This document shows, one piece after another, positions 1 through 7,263 of a stretch of DNA of 64,000 bases. The position numbers and the translations under genes were made by a program. The stretch is taken from contig NZ_JBGCCT010000015.1 in assembly GCF_041260665.1 (NCBI RefSeq), positions 1 through 64,000 on the forward strand. Direction: 5' to 3'. Under the pieces are notes generated by a model that saw only the letters and a program-made list of their open reading frames with translations, did no database searches and was not told the DNA's origin. The DNA is from Catenulispora sp. GP43 (lineage in GTDB: Bacteria; Actinomycetota; Actinomycetes; Streptomycetales; Catenulisporaceae). How positions within the stretch are numbered: the first letter of the stretch is position 1; every line of letters begins with the position of its first letter.

Positions 1-112
1 CCCGCCCGCCGGCCCCCCCCCCCGCCCGCCGCGGCCCCCCCCCCGGCCGGGGGGCCCCCCCCCCCCCCCCCCCCGCGGGGGGGGGGGGGGGGGGGCGGCC
101 CCCCCCCCCCCC
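1..112. other. G/C homopolymer low-complexity end
   Basis: The stretch is almost only runs of C and G with no A or T before about position 113. It carries no coding potential or recognisable element. Its abrupt change into normal sequence at the end of the lipoprotein gene suggests an assembly or sequencing artefact at a contig edge rather than biology. Confidence 0.8.
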
Positions 113-153
113 GCTCTGTGTGCGTCGTCATCGCTGGGACGTCCCGTACTGCC

Positions 154-1446
154 TTAGTTGCTGGCCGTCGCGACGGCCTGGATCTGGTCCAGGACGCCCT
201 TCGGGTCGGAGGTCACGGCCTTGCCGACGATGTCCTTGACCTTCTGCGAGGCCGGGTCCCAGTTCGGGTCCGAGCTCGGGTACCAGGCGGCCGAGGGCAG
301 CGCGTCGATGAACGGCTTCAGGGTCGGGTTCGAGCCGGACAGGTCGCTGGCCGCGTCCTGGGTGGCCGGCAGCAGGTCGTACTCGTTGTCGAACTGCTCC
401 TGGTACTTCTTCTGCAGCGCGAAGTCGAGGAACTCGCCGATCGCGGTCTTGTGGTCCGAGTGGGTGTTGAAGGCCTCGATGAAGTCGGCGACACCCAGCG
501 GGGAGGACACCGGGCCGGACTTGCCGGGGATCTGCGCGGACTTCCAGTTGTCGCCGATGTTGCCCTCCTTGAGGATCGGCACCAGCGCCGGGGAGCCGTT
601 CAGCATGCCGATGTTGCCGGCCGCGAAGTCCTTCCACAGGTCCGTGCGGTCCTTGGTGCCCGGGTCCGGCTCGGTCAGGCCGGGCTTGACCAGGTTGTCG
701 GTCAGCCACTGGAAGGTCTGGACGTTGGCCGGCGAGTTGATCGCCCACTTGCCGGAGGAGTCCTTGTAACCGCCGCCGTTGCCCAGGGTCCACAGGTAGG
801 TCTCGGCCTGCGCCTCCTCCGAGCCCAGCGGGAGGCCGTAGCCGGTCTTGCCCAGCGCCTTGATCTTGGCGGCGTCGGCCGCCACGTCGGCCCAGGTCTG
901 CGGCGCGGCGGTGATGCCGGCCTGCTGGAACAGCTGCGTGTTGTAGAAGAACGCGCGGGTGGAGGTGGTGAACGGTATGCCGTACTGCGCCTGGCTGCCG
1001 TCCTGGCCCTTGGTCTGGCCGAGCTGGGCCACGTGCGGGATCAGGTTGGACAGGGTCGACGGGGAGACGATGTCCGAGGCCTTGTAGAGCAGGCCCTGCG
1101 CCGCGACGTCGGCGTAGCCGCCGCCCTCGAACAGGTCCGGCGCGTCGTTGTTCTGCAGCGCCGTGGTCAGCTTGGTGGCCAGGTTGTCCCAGGTCGCCAT
1201 CTCCAGGTTGACCTTGACGTTCGGGTACTTGGCCTGGAAGTCGTTGATGATCTGAGTCCAGTACAGCTTGGTGTCGTCCTTGTCGGTGCTGCCGTAGTTC
1301 GGGGCGAGCAGCGTGATCGTCACCGGCTTGGAGGAGCTGCCGCCGGAGGACGAGGACGAGCTGGAAGAGGACTTGCTGGACGAGCACGCCGACAGGGCGA
1401 GAGCCGCGGCCAGACCGGTCGCGGCGATAGTGACGAGACGCTTCAC
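154..1446 (-). CDS. Sugar ABC transporter substrate-binding lipoprotein
   Basis: Extracellular lipid-anchored binding component of a carbohydrate ABC importer (family 1 solute-binding, MalE-like). The 430-residue product starts at GTG with AAAGGTGGA six bases upstream. Residues 1-20 form a signal peptide with lipobox LSAC and the lipidated Cys21, followed by a Ser/Gly linker to about residue 40 and a two-lobed binding domain containing the usual pattern APDLFEGGGYADVAAQG and later FFYNTQLFQQAG. Length is typical. No permease or ATPase lies next to it inside the window, because only the homopolymer end follows, so its partners are out of view. A doubled operator upstream suggests GntR/DasR-type control; the sugar (possibly an aminosugar oligomer) is inference. 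Confidence 0.88.
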   Translation of the reverse strand: MKRLVTIAATGLAAALALSACSSSKSSSSSSSSSGGSSSKPVTITLLAPNYGSTDKDDTKLYWTQIINDFQAKYPNVKVNLEMATWDNLATKLTTALQNNDAPDLFEGGGYADVAAQGLLYKASDIVSPSTLSNLIPHVAQLGQTKGQDGSQAQYGIPFTTSTRAFFYNTQLFQQAGITAAPQTWADVAADAAKIKALGKTGYGLPLGSEEAQAETYLWTLGNGGGYKDSSGKWAINSPANVQTFQWLTDNLVKPGLTEPDPGTKDRTDLWKDFAAGNIGMLNGSPALVPILKEGNIGDNWKSAQIPGKSGPVSSPLGVADFIEAFNTHSDHKTAIGEFLDFALQKKYQEQFDNEYDLLPATQDAASDLSGSNPTLKPFIDALPSAAWYPSSDPNWDPASQKVKDIVGKAVTSDPKGVLDQIQAVATASN

Positions 1447-1529
1447 CTGGGATCCACCTTTGTAGGAAGGGTGAGGGTTGGGGACTTCAGGTCGTGACGC
1501 TGGGACACGCTAATCACCTTTGGCCCGGC

Positions 1530-1563
1530 GGTATAGACCAGAGGAGCCTCAGGTATAGACCAG
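1530..1563 (-). promoter_or_regulatory. Doubled DasR/GntR-like operator
   Basis: The 12-mer GGTATAGACCAG occurs twice as a direct repeat (1530-1541 and 1552-1563), 22 bp apart centre to centre, which puts both copies on the same DNA face. Read on the minus strand each is CTGGTCTATACC, matching 10 of 12 positions around the known Streptomyces DasR core TGGTCTAGACCA. The copies lie 84-117 bp upstream of the sugar-binding lipoprotein start. The rest of the 344-bp gap (1447-1790) holds the lipoprotein leader and no other feature I can recognise. Confidence 0.6.
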
Positions 1564-1790
1564 TTATCGAACCGTCATCTCGGGATCCCCTCAAAAGCGG
1601 ACATAGTCGGGCGTAATCAAGCCCTTGAAAGCGTCTTCACGATGAACCGCTGTTGAGCCGCAGATGTTGGCCGGGCGCTCCGGCGCGGTCTCCCGCGCCG
1701 GCGAAGGACGCCGCCGGTGTGACCGGATCGTTCCGTATCGAGGCCGGAACGGGTCTGCCGTCCGCCGGCCCGGGCGCCGATCATGGAGGC

Positions 1791-2426
1791 ATGACACAGC
1801 GAGCCCTCATCATCATCGACGTCCAGGAGTCCTTCCGCGCCCGCCCGATCTGGCGGCTGATCGACAACCCGGACATCGCCGACGACGTCAACCGCCTCGT
1901 GGACCACGCCCGCGCCAACGACGACCTGGTGGTCTGGGTCCTGCACGAGGAGCCGGGCAGCGGCACCGCCTTCGACCCGGCCTCCGGGCACGTCCGCTAC
2001 CTGGACGGCCTGCGCGAGCCGGCCGCCGGCGACATCGAGGTCCGCAAGACCTCGCACAACGCGTTCACCACCACCAACCTGCAGCAGCGGCTCACCGAGC
2101 ACGGCGTGACCGAGCTGGCGATCTGCGGCATCCGCACCGAGCAGTGCTGCGAGACCACCGCGCGGGTCGGCTCCGACCTGGGCTACCAGGTGACGTTCGT
2201 GGTGGACGCGACCGCGACCAACCCGATCCCGCACCCGGACGGGCCGCAGGACCCGACCCCCGAGGAGTTGGAGGCCGACCCGCGCGCGCTGCCGGCCGCG
2301 GCCGTCGTGGAGCGCACCGTCTTCGCGTTGGCGCACCGCTTCGCGACCATCGCGACGGTGGACGGCGTGGTCGGCGCGGTCGGCGCGGTCGGCGCGGGCA
2401 CCGCGGCCGCGGTCCCGGTAGGCTGA
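1791..2426 (+). CDS. Isochorismatase-family cysteine hydrolase
   Basis: Cytosolic alpha/beta hydrolase of the isochorismatase/nicotinamidase superfamily, 211 residues. The catalytic triad is visible as Asp10 in LIIIDVQES, Lys86 in VRKTSHNAF and Cys119 in RTEQCCETT; the cis-peptide loop just before the Cys is also normal. I chose the ATG at 1791 because homologous proteins begin right at the hydrophobic strand with the Asp; GGAGG stands only one base upstream, which is unusually tight. The C-terminus ends in a low-complexity VGAVGAVGAG tail. The GlxA-type regulator follows after 7 bp, a frequent actinomycete pairing that suggests regulator and enzyme act together. Substrate unknown. Confidence 0.85.
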   Translation: MTQRALIIIDVQESFRARPIWRLIDNPDIADDVNRLVDHARANDDLVVWVLHEEPGSGTAFDPASGHVRYLDGLREPAAGDIEVRKTSHNAFTTTNLQQRLTEHGVTELAICGIRTEQCCETTARVGSDLGYQVTFVVDATATNPIPHPDGPQDPTPEELEADPRALPAAAVVERTVFALAHRFATIATVDGVVGAVGAVGAGTAAAVPVG

Positions 2427-2433
2427 CCGGATT

Positions 2434-3339
2434 GTGAGGGTCGTCTTCCTGCTCATCCCGCGCCTGCACCTGTTGGACCTGTCGGGTCCGGCGCAGGCCT
2501 TCTCCACCGCGGACGATTGCGGCTACCCGTACGAGCTGCGGTACTACGCCGAGCAGGAGGACATCGTCAGCGCGCAGGGCGTCCGGCTGCGCGCCGAGAC
2601 CGAGTGGCCCGGCGCCGGCCCGGAGGACCTGGTCGTGGTCCCGGGCTGGCGCTCGCCCAGCCTCAAGGGCAGCCCGCGCCCGGGACGGGAGCTGCTGCGC
2701 CGGCTGGCCGAGCACCACGCCGCCGGCGGCACCGTGGCCAGCGTCTGCTCCGGCGCCGAGGTGCTGGGCCAGGCCGGGCTGCTGGACGACCGGCGCTGCA
2801 CGACGCACCACGATCTGCAGGACGAACTCGCCGCGCGCTACCCGCGGGCCCGGGTCGAACGCGACGTGGTCTACGTGACCGACCACCGGGTGGTGACCTC
2901 GGCCGGCATCGCCAGCGGCATCGATCTGGCGCTGCACCTGGTGGCCGAGCGCCACGGCCCGGCCGCCGCGGCCAAGATCGCCCGCGAGATGGTGGTGTAC
3001 GCGCGCCGCTCCGGCGAGGAGTCCCAGGACAGTGCGATGCTGCGGCACCGCTGGCATCTGCGCGACGCGGTGCACCGCGCGCAGGACCGGATCGACGCGG
3101 CCTACGCCGAGCCGTTGCGGCTGGCGGATCTGGCGCGCGCCGGCGGCGTCAGCGAGCGTACTTTGACGCGGCAATTCGTGGAGAGCACAGGCATGACTCC
3201 GTTGCGTTACCAGCAAACGCTGCGGGTGGAGCGCGCCGAGAATCTGATCGGGCACGGCGCGACGGTCGAGGCGGCCGCGCGCGCTGTGGGCTTCGCCGAT
3301 GCCCGTATGCTGCGCCGACTGCGTTCGCGCGTGATGTAG
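2434..3339 (+). CDS. GlxA-family AraC-type transcriptional regulator, C-terminus frameshifted
   Basis: Cytosolic regulator with an N-terminal DJ-1/PfpI-like domain (about residues 1-165, nucleophile-elbow Cys in VASVCSGAEV) and a C-terminal AraC double helix-turn-helix (about 205-301). It begins at GTG 2434, seven bases after the hydrolase stop, so the two are probably cotranscribed. The second HTH ends abruptly in RMLRRLRSRVM; the expected AraC ending continues in another frame from about 3315 as AFARDVGHAVSP. One base seems lost or gained near 3313-3320. This is either a sequencing error or a recent lesion that would weaken DNA binding. Confidence 0.8.
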   Translation: MRVVFLLIPRLHLLDLSGPAQAFSTADDCGYPYELRYYAEQEDIVSAQGVRLRAETEWPGAGPEDLVVVPGWRSPSLKGSPRPGRELLRRLAEHHAAGGTVASVCSGAEVLGQAGLLDDRRCTTHHDLQDELAARYPRARVERDVVYVTDHRVVTSAGIASGIDLALHLVAERHGPAAAAKIAREMVVYARRSGEESQDSAMLRHRWHLRDAVHRAQDRIDAAYAEPLRLADLARAGGVSERTLTRQFVESTGMTPLRYQQTLRVERAENLIGHGATVEAAARAVGFADARMLRRLRSRVM

Positions 3340-3488
3340 GACACGCCGTTTCACCCATTTTCATCGCAACCGCGTACCCCGGTGTAAGCGTCTGAGGACC
3401 GGCGGGCAATTCCAGCAAGCTGGCGGTGGCCATCAATGAATGGCCATACTCTGAGGCTGGATCGGGGACCGGAGCGAGAGGATTGTGG

Positions 3489-5351
3489 ATGACACCGGCA
3501 CCGACGGGAAGGACCGGCGACGGCTATCCGGGACGCGGGGTACCTCCGCGGCCGGACCGGCCGCAGGGACCGCCCCGCAGCCGTGACGTACCGCGTCCCC
3601 GGCCCCCTCAGGACCCGCGCCAGGGCCCTCCGGCCGAGCCGCGGACGCCGTGGGACGACTACAACCAGGCTCCGCAGTACCCGCAGGGCCGGGACCCGCG
3701 GGCCGGGCAGCAGCCGCCGCAGCGTGATCCGCGCGATCCGAGCTACCAGCAGCGCGATCCTCGTGATCCCGGCTACCAGCAGCGCGATCCCCGCGATCCT
3801 CGCGACCCGAGCTACCAGCAGCGGCCGGAGCACCCGCGTAACGGCTACCCGCAGCCGGGCCAGCCGCCGGCCCCGGGCCGCCAGCAGGCCGGCCGTCAGC
3901 AGCAGGCGCCGAGCTACCAGCAGAGCCCGAGCTACCAGCGCGTGGACCGGGCGGCGCAGGACATAGGCTCGCTGGACGAGACCCACATCCCGCGCGGCAC
4001 GCGGCGCCGGATCCCTCAAAACCCTGAGGAACTCCGTCACCCTGAGGATCTTCATCCGGCGGAGTACTCCTCGAGCCACCAGGACGGCTACGGCCCCGAC
4101 GGCTACGACGAAGACGGCTTCGGCCCCGACGGCGAGGACGAGGACGACCTCGCGGAGTCCGGCGAGCGCGGGGGCCGCGGCCGCCGGCGGGCCGGCTCGC
4201 GCCGCAAGGACCGGCTGACCCCGGCCCAGCGCCGCCGCCGGAAACTCATATTCCGGGGCGTGGCCGGCGTCATGGCCATATTCCTGTTCCTGACCAGCTA
4301 CTCGCTCTACGGCGCGCTGAGCGCCCCGGGCAACATGAGCAACCAGGCGCGGATCGCGGAGTGGGCCCGCGGGAAGGGCATGGGCTTCGCCGTGTCCTGG
4401 ATGGAGAACCAGCAGTACCAGAACAACAAGCCCAAGACCGGCGGCAACCTGTCCCCGCAGCAGCTGGCCGACCTGGCCCCGCCGTCGGCGACGCCGACGC
4501 TGGCCAAGAACGACCACCTGCTGCCGCCCATGAAGCCGTTCGTGCCGAACCCGGCGCCCGGCGAGGGCGACTGGCAGCCGGCGGTGGTGCTGAACGGCGC
4601 CCCGGTGATCCAGATCGCGAAGCTGCGCTCGGACCCGCAGCACCTGGAGTACCTGTCGGCGGTGGCGTGGATGGACCAGAAGCACGCCAGCTTCATCCTG
4701 CACCCCGGCTCCCAGCAGCCCGGCACGTCCGGCTACAGCCAGACCGACCACCTGGCCGGCGACCAGCTCAAGAACCTGATCGCGACGTGGAACGGCGCCT
4801 TCCTGCTGAACCCGAACGACGCGCACGGCGGCTTCTACCTCAACGGCAAGACCTACGGCACCCTGATGCCGGGCGCGGCCTCGGAGGTGTTCTACAAGGA
4901 CGGCACGATGAACGTCGGGTCCTGGAACTCCGGCGCGGGCTTCCAGATGGACCCGAACGTGGTCGGCGTCCGGCAGAACCTGCAGCTGCTGGTGGACAAC
5001 GGCCAGATCAACCCGCAGGTGAACAGCGACGACAAGAAGCTGTGGGGCGTGACCATCAAGAACGCGTACTTCGTGTGGCGCTCCGGGATCGGCATCACCG
5101 CCGACGGCAGCATCGTCTACGCGATGGGCCCGGCGCTGTCCGTGCCGACCCTGGCCGAGCTGTTGCAGCGGGCCGGCGCGGTCCGGGGGATGGAGCTGGA
5201 CATCAACCCGGAGTGGGTGTCCTACATGACCTACGACGGCAGTAAGGACCCGACGAACCCGGTCCCGACGAAGCTGCTGGACTTCGCCCGCACCGGGCAG
5301 CGGTACTTCTCCACCGAGGAGCGCGACTTCGTGGCCGTATACAGCCGTTAA
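3489..5351 (+). CDS. Membrane-anchored phosphodiester-glycosidase-like (NAGPA) protein with disordered repeat N-terminus
   Basis: The start is ATG 3489, with GAGAGGA six bases upstream, giving 620 residues. About 250 N-terminal residues are Pro/Gln/Arg/Asp-rich and disordered, with near-identical repeats of the type QRDPRDPSYQ between roughly 3720 and 3830, then an acidic stretch and a basic RRRRK patch. One membrane helix follows (IFRGVAGVMAIFLFLTSYSL), so the repeats are cytosolic and the rest extracellular. The C-terminal half carries features of phosphodiester glycosidase (NAGPA-type) domains, including GMELDINPEWVSYMTY near the end. It may act on envelope glycopolymers; that role is inference. 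It stands alone, followed by a strong hairpin. Confidence 0.72.
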   Translation: MTPAPTGRTGDGYPGRGVPPRPDRPQGPPRSRDVPRPRPPQDPRQGPPAEPRTPWDDYNQAPQYPQGRDPRAGQQPPQRDPRDPSYQQRDPRDPGYQQRDPRDPRDPSYQQRPEHPRNGYPQPGQPPAPGRQQAGRQQQAPSYQQSPSYQRVDRAAQDIGSLDETHIPRGTRRRIPQNPEELRHPEDLHPAEYSSSHQDGYGPDGYDEDGFGPDGEDEDDLAESGERGGRGRRRAGSRRKDRLTPAQRRRRKLIFRGVAGVMAIFLFLTSYSLYGALSAPGNMSNQARIAEWARGKGMGFAVSWMENQQYQNNKPKTGGNLSPQQLADLAPPSATPTLAKNDHLLPPMKPFVPNPAPGEGDWQPAVVLNGAPVIQIAKLRSDPQHLEYLSAVAWMDQKHASFILHPGSQQPGTSGYSQTDHLAGDQLKNLIATWNGAFLLNPNDAHGGFYLNGKTYGTLMPGAASEVFYKDGTMNVGSWNSGAGFQMDPNVVGVRQNLQLLVDNGQINPQVNSDDKKLWGVTIKNAYFVWRSGIGITADGSIVYAMGPALSVPTLAELLQRAGAVRGMELDINPEWVSYMTYDGSKDPTNPVPTKLLDFARTGQRYFSTEERDFVAVYSR

Positions 5352-5372
5352 CCCAAAGGTCTCTCGCTCTCA

Positions 5373-5415
5373 CGCTCCCCTGTCGCTACCTTGGTTCGGT
5401 AGCGAGAGGGGAGCG
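5373..5415 (+). terminator. Strong hairpin followed by T-run
   Basis: An 18-base left arm (5373-5390) pairs with 5398-5415 with one mismatch around the seven-base loop TTGGTTC, and is followed by CTGTTTT. It lies 21 bp after the stop of the preceding gene, so it looks like a Rho-independent terminator. Its right arm also holds the GAGAGGGGAG that would serve the small gene at 5425. Confidence 0.7.
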
Positions 5416-5424
5416 CTGTTTTCC

Positions 5425-5523
5425 ATGAACGGGACCGTTTTCGGGATCATCCTGATCGTGCTCGCGGCGGCCGGAGGGGCCGCTTTGTGGGTGGACACCA
5501 TCCGCAAGCGCGACAAGCAATAG
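5425..5523 (+). CDS. Very small membrane protein (32 residues)
   Basis: A short open frame starting at ATG 5425 encodes a hydrophobic helix (residues about 5-22, VFGIILIVLAAAGGAALW) followed by a charged tail DTIRKRDKQ, the layout of actinomycete single-pass micro-proteins. The purine-rich GAGAGGGGAG lies 11 bases upstream but inside the right arm of the hairpin at 5373-5415, so translation might be gated by folding. No function can be assigned. The main doubt is whether it is expressed at all, since the hairpin also looks like a terminator. Confidence 0.5.
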   Translation: MNGTVFGIILIVLAAAGGAALWVDTIRKRDKQ

Positions 5524-5534
5524 TCGGCTGGAGC

Positions 5535-6107
5535 TCAGTACCCGCCGCCACCGCCACCAGAACTGGAACTCGGAGGACTGCTCGGGTTGGACGGCATCGA
5601 GCCGGGTGCTCCGGCTCCGACGGCCAGGGCCGGGGTGGCGACGTACCAAGTGCCACCGCTGCCCTCGCCGTTCGCCTGGCCGGCAGCGCTGTCACCGGTG
5701 TACTCGTACAGCGGGTGGCCGTTGTAGACGACCTGGCCGTTCGAGACGGTCAGCTTGCCGGTGACGGTGGTGGCCGCGCTCGGAGTGGCGGCCTTCAGTC
5801 CCGGCCAGACCGCGGCGCAGCTGCCCGTGCACGTCGGCATGCCGCCGGCGGTGTCCGGGGTGAAGTAGTAGAGCGTGTGGCCGTCCGGTGCGGTGAGGAC
5901 CACGGTCTGCGTCCCGTTGACGCCGACCGTGGCGCTGTTCACCGTGGTGCCCGTGGTGCTGGACATGCTCGGCGGGGTGGACGGCGTGCTCGAGGCCGAG
6001 GAACTCTTGCCGGACGACGACGAGCAGGCCGAGGCCAGTGCCAGCAGCGCCACCGCCGACACCGCCCCGGCGACACGCGCGGTGCGGGGGATACCCGGCT
6101 TGACCAT
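5535..6107 (-). CDS. Lipoprotein with secreted repeats of unknown function (COG4315-like)
   Basis: Exported lipoprotein of 190 residues: signal peptide with lipobox and Cys28 (ALASACSS), a Ser/Thr/Pro linker to about residue 57, then two copies of the roughly 45-residue secreted repeat (Lipoprotein_15 family). The repeats are recognisable by GHTLYYFTPDTAGG..CTGSCAAVWPGL and by GHPLYEYTGDSAAGQANGEGSGGTWYVATP. The tail is Gly/Ser-rich. AAGGAGG sits seven bases before the ATG. Members of this family are widespread in soil bacteria without a settled function. It is probably its own transcript, since a palindrome separates it from the signalling cluster upstream. Confidence 0.85.
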   Translation of the reverse strand: MVKPGIPRTARVAGAVSAVALLALASACSSSSGKSSSASSTPSTPPSMSSTTGTTVNSATVGVNGTQTVVLTAPDGHTLYYFTPDTAGGMPTCTGSCAAVWPGLKAATPSAATTVTGKLTVSNGQVVYNGHPLYEYTGDSAAGQANGEGSGGTWYVATPALAVGAGAPGSMPSNPSSPPSSSSGGGGGGY

Positions 6108-6128
6108 GATCGTGCCTCCTTACGGCAG

Positions 6129-6149
6129 GTGGAGGTTTCGAACCTCCAC
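6129..6149 (-). terminator. Perfect short palindrome between the FHA gene and the lipoprotein gene
   Basis: Arms GTGGAGGTT and AACCTCCAC pair perfectly around TCG. The hairpin lies downstream of the FHA gene and just upstream of the ribosome site of the lipoprotein gene, with no T-run on either strand. It could end the signalling operon or shape the lipoprotein leader. Confidence 0.45.
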
Positions 6150-6217
6150 TTTTGGCACGTATCGGGGGCCGTCGTGGTTCGGCCGGGCTCCCCGCGCTCC
6201 CGCGCGGGCCGGCCGGC

Positions 6218-7183
6218 TCAGTCGAGCTGGATCAGCGTCAGCGTGGTCCACACCCCGACGTGGATCCGGTACCCGGCCTCGACCGGGAACGCCTGGTTCG
6301 CCGGGATCGGGGCGGTGTCGTCGTTGAGCACGGTGCCGTTCATCGACTCCAGGTCCACCACCTGCCAGCCGCCGTCCGGGCGGTGCTGGAGCACCGCGTG
6401 CAGATGCGACACCCCCGGGTCGGTCGGCGGGCCGGTCAGGTCGATGTCCACGGTGCCGCGCTTGCCCGTGCGGCCGATGCGCACCGTGTCGCCCTTGAGC
6501 TCGAACTGGCGCTCCGGACAGTACGGCGGGAAGGGGTAGGCGTTGGGGTCGATCTCGCCCTCGGCGACCACGGCGTCGTAGTACGCGCGGTCGGCGCTGG
6601 CGATCGCGATCCACTGCGCAGTGCTCCCGGAGGCGGCGCCGCCGATACCGGTCGGATCGGACGTGACAGTCCGGGCCAGCGGGTCGGAGTCCGGGTCGGT
6701 CTGCGGACCGGGGTTCACCGGGCCGCCGGTCTGGCTGGAGCCGGACCGGCCCGATCCGGTCTGGCCCGAGTTGCTCTGGCCGGAGCCGGTCTGTCCAGAT
6801 CCGGTCTGCGCCGAGCCGTTCTGGCCCGAGCCGCTGCGCAGGCGCTCCGCCTCCCGCTGCTCGGCCTCGCGCTGTTCGGCCTCCCGCTGCGCCTTCTCCG
6901 CCTTGCGCAGCTCGGCCTCGATGTCCAGCTGCGGCTGGTCGACCGTCTTGCCGGTCTGCTCGTCGGCGAAGTTGAACCCGCAGCCCTCGCAGAAGGTGTC
7001 GCCTGCCTGCCTGGGCAGCAGGCAGTTCGGGCACGGCTCGCCGGCCGAGCCGTAGTTCGGCGCGCCGCCGCCGCTCGGGGACGAACCCCCGGCCGCGTGC
7101 GCCGGCGTGCCGATCGACAGGCCGCACTCGTCGCAGTAGTCGGTCGCGACCGACTGGTGTCCGTCCGGACACTGGGCCATCAT
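6218..7183 (-). CDS. FHA-domain protein with N-terminal zinc ribbons
   Basis: Likely cytosolic reader of phosphothreonine, 321 residues. Two zinc-ribbon knuckles open the protein (CPDGHQS..CDECG and CPNCLLPR..CEGCG, residues about 5-70), then a charged coiled-coil-like stretch with EAEQREAEQREAE, a Gly/Ser/Gln repeat linker, and a C-terminal FHA domain (about 225-321). The FHA ligand residues are seen as RIGRTG, then SHLHAV and MNGT. It lacks the ETTS phospho-acceptor motif of mycobacterial GarA/corynebacterial OdhI. ATG codons occur at 7183 and 7180, and GGTGGA favours the second. It is the last gene of the PknG cluster, so it probably reads phosphorylation set by that kinase. Confidence 0.85.
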   Translation of the reverse strand: MMAQCPDGHQSVATDYCDECGLSIGTPAHAAGGSSPSGGGAPNYGSAGEPCPNCLLPRQAGDTFCEGCGFNFADEQTGKTVDQPQLDIEAELRKAEKAQREAEQREAEQREAERLRSGSGQNGSAQTGSGQTGSGQSNSGQTGSGRSGSSQTGGPVNPGPQTDPDSDPLARTVTSDPTGIGGAASGSTAQWIAIASADRAYYDAVVAEGEIDPNAYPFPPYCPERQFELKGDTVRIGRTGKRGTVDIDLTGPPTDPGVSHLHAVLQHRPDGGWQVVDLESMNGTVLNDDTAPIPANQAFPVEAGYRIHVGVWTTLTLIQLD

Positions 7184-7263
7184 CGTCCACCCGCCTCAAC
7201 GCCGGCCGCGGCACGCCGCCGCGGCTTGTCCACCGTCGCCATCCTCAGCACCCCCGCCAGATC

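Noticed and set aside
1-112. G-quadruplex or telomere-like terminal sequence
   Set aside because: Runs of both C and G alternate irregularly with no repeat unit, more like a sequencing artefact.
118-1497. Long open frames on the plus strand opposite the sugar-binding gene
   Set aside because: High GC produces long antisense frames; the translation is Arg/Val/Gly-rich without domains, while the minus-strand frame is a clear lipoprotein.
6125-6160. Sequence resembling a tRNA T-arm (GGAGG, loop TTTCGAA, CCTCC)
   Set aside because: The bases upstream are lipoprotein coding sequence, no acceptor, D- or anticodon arm can be formed, and the loop is shifted from TTCRANY. It is a simple palindrome.
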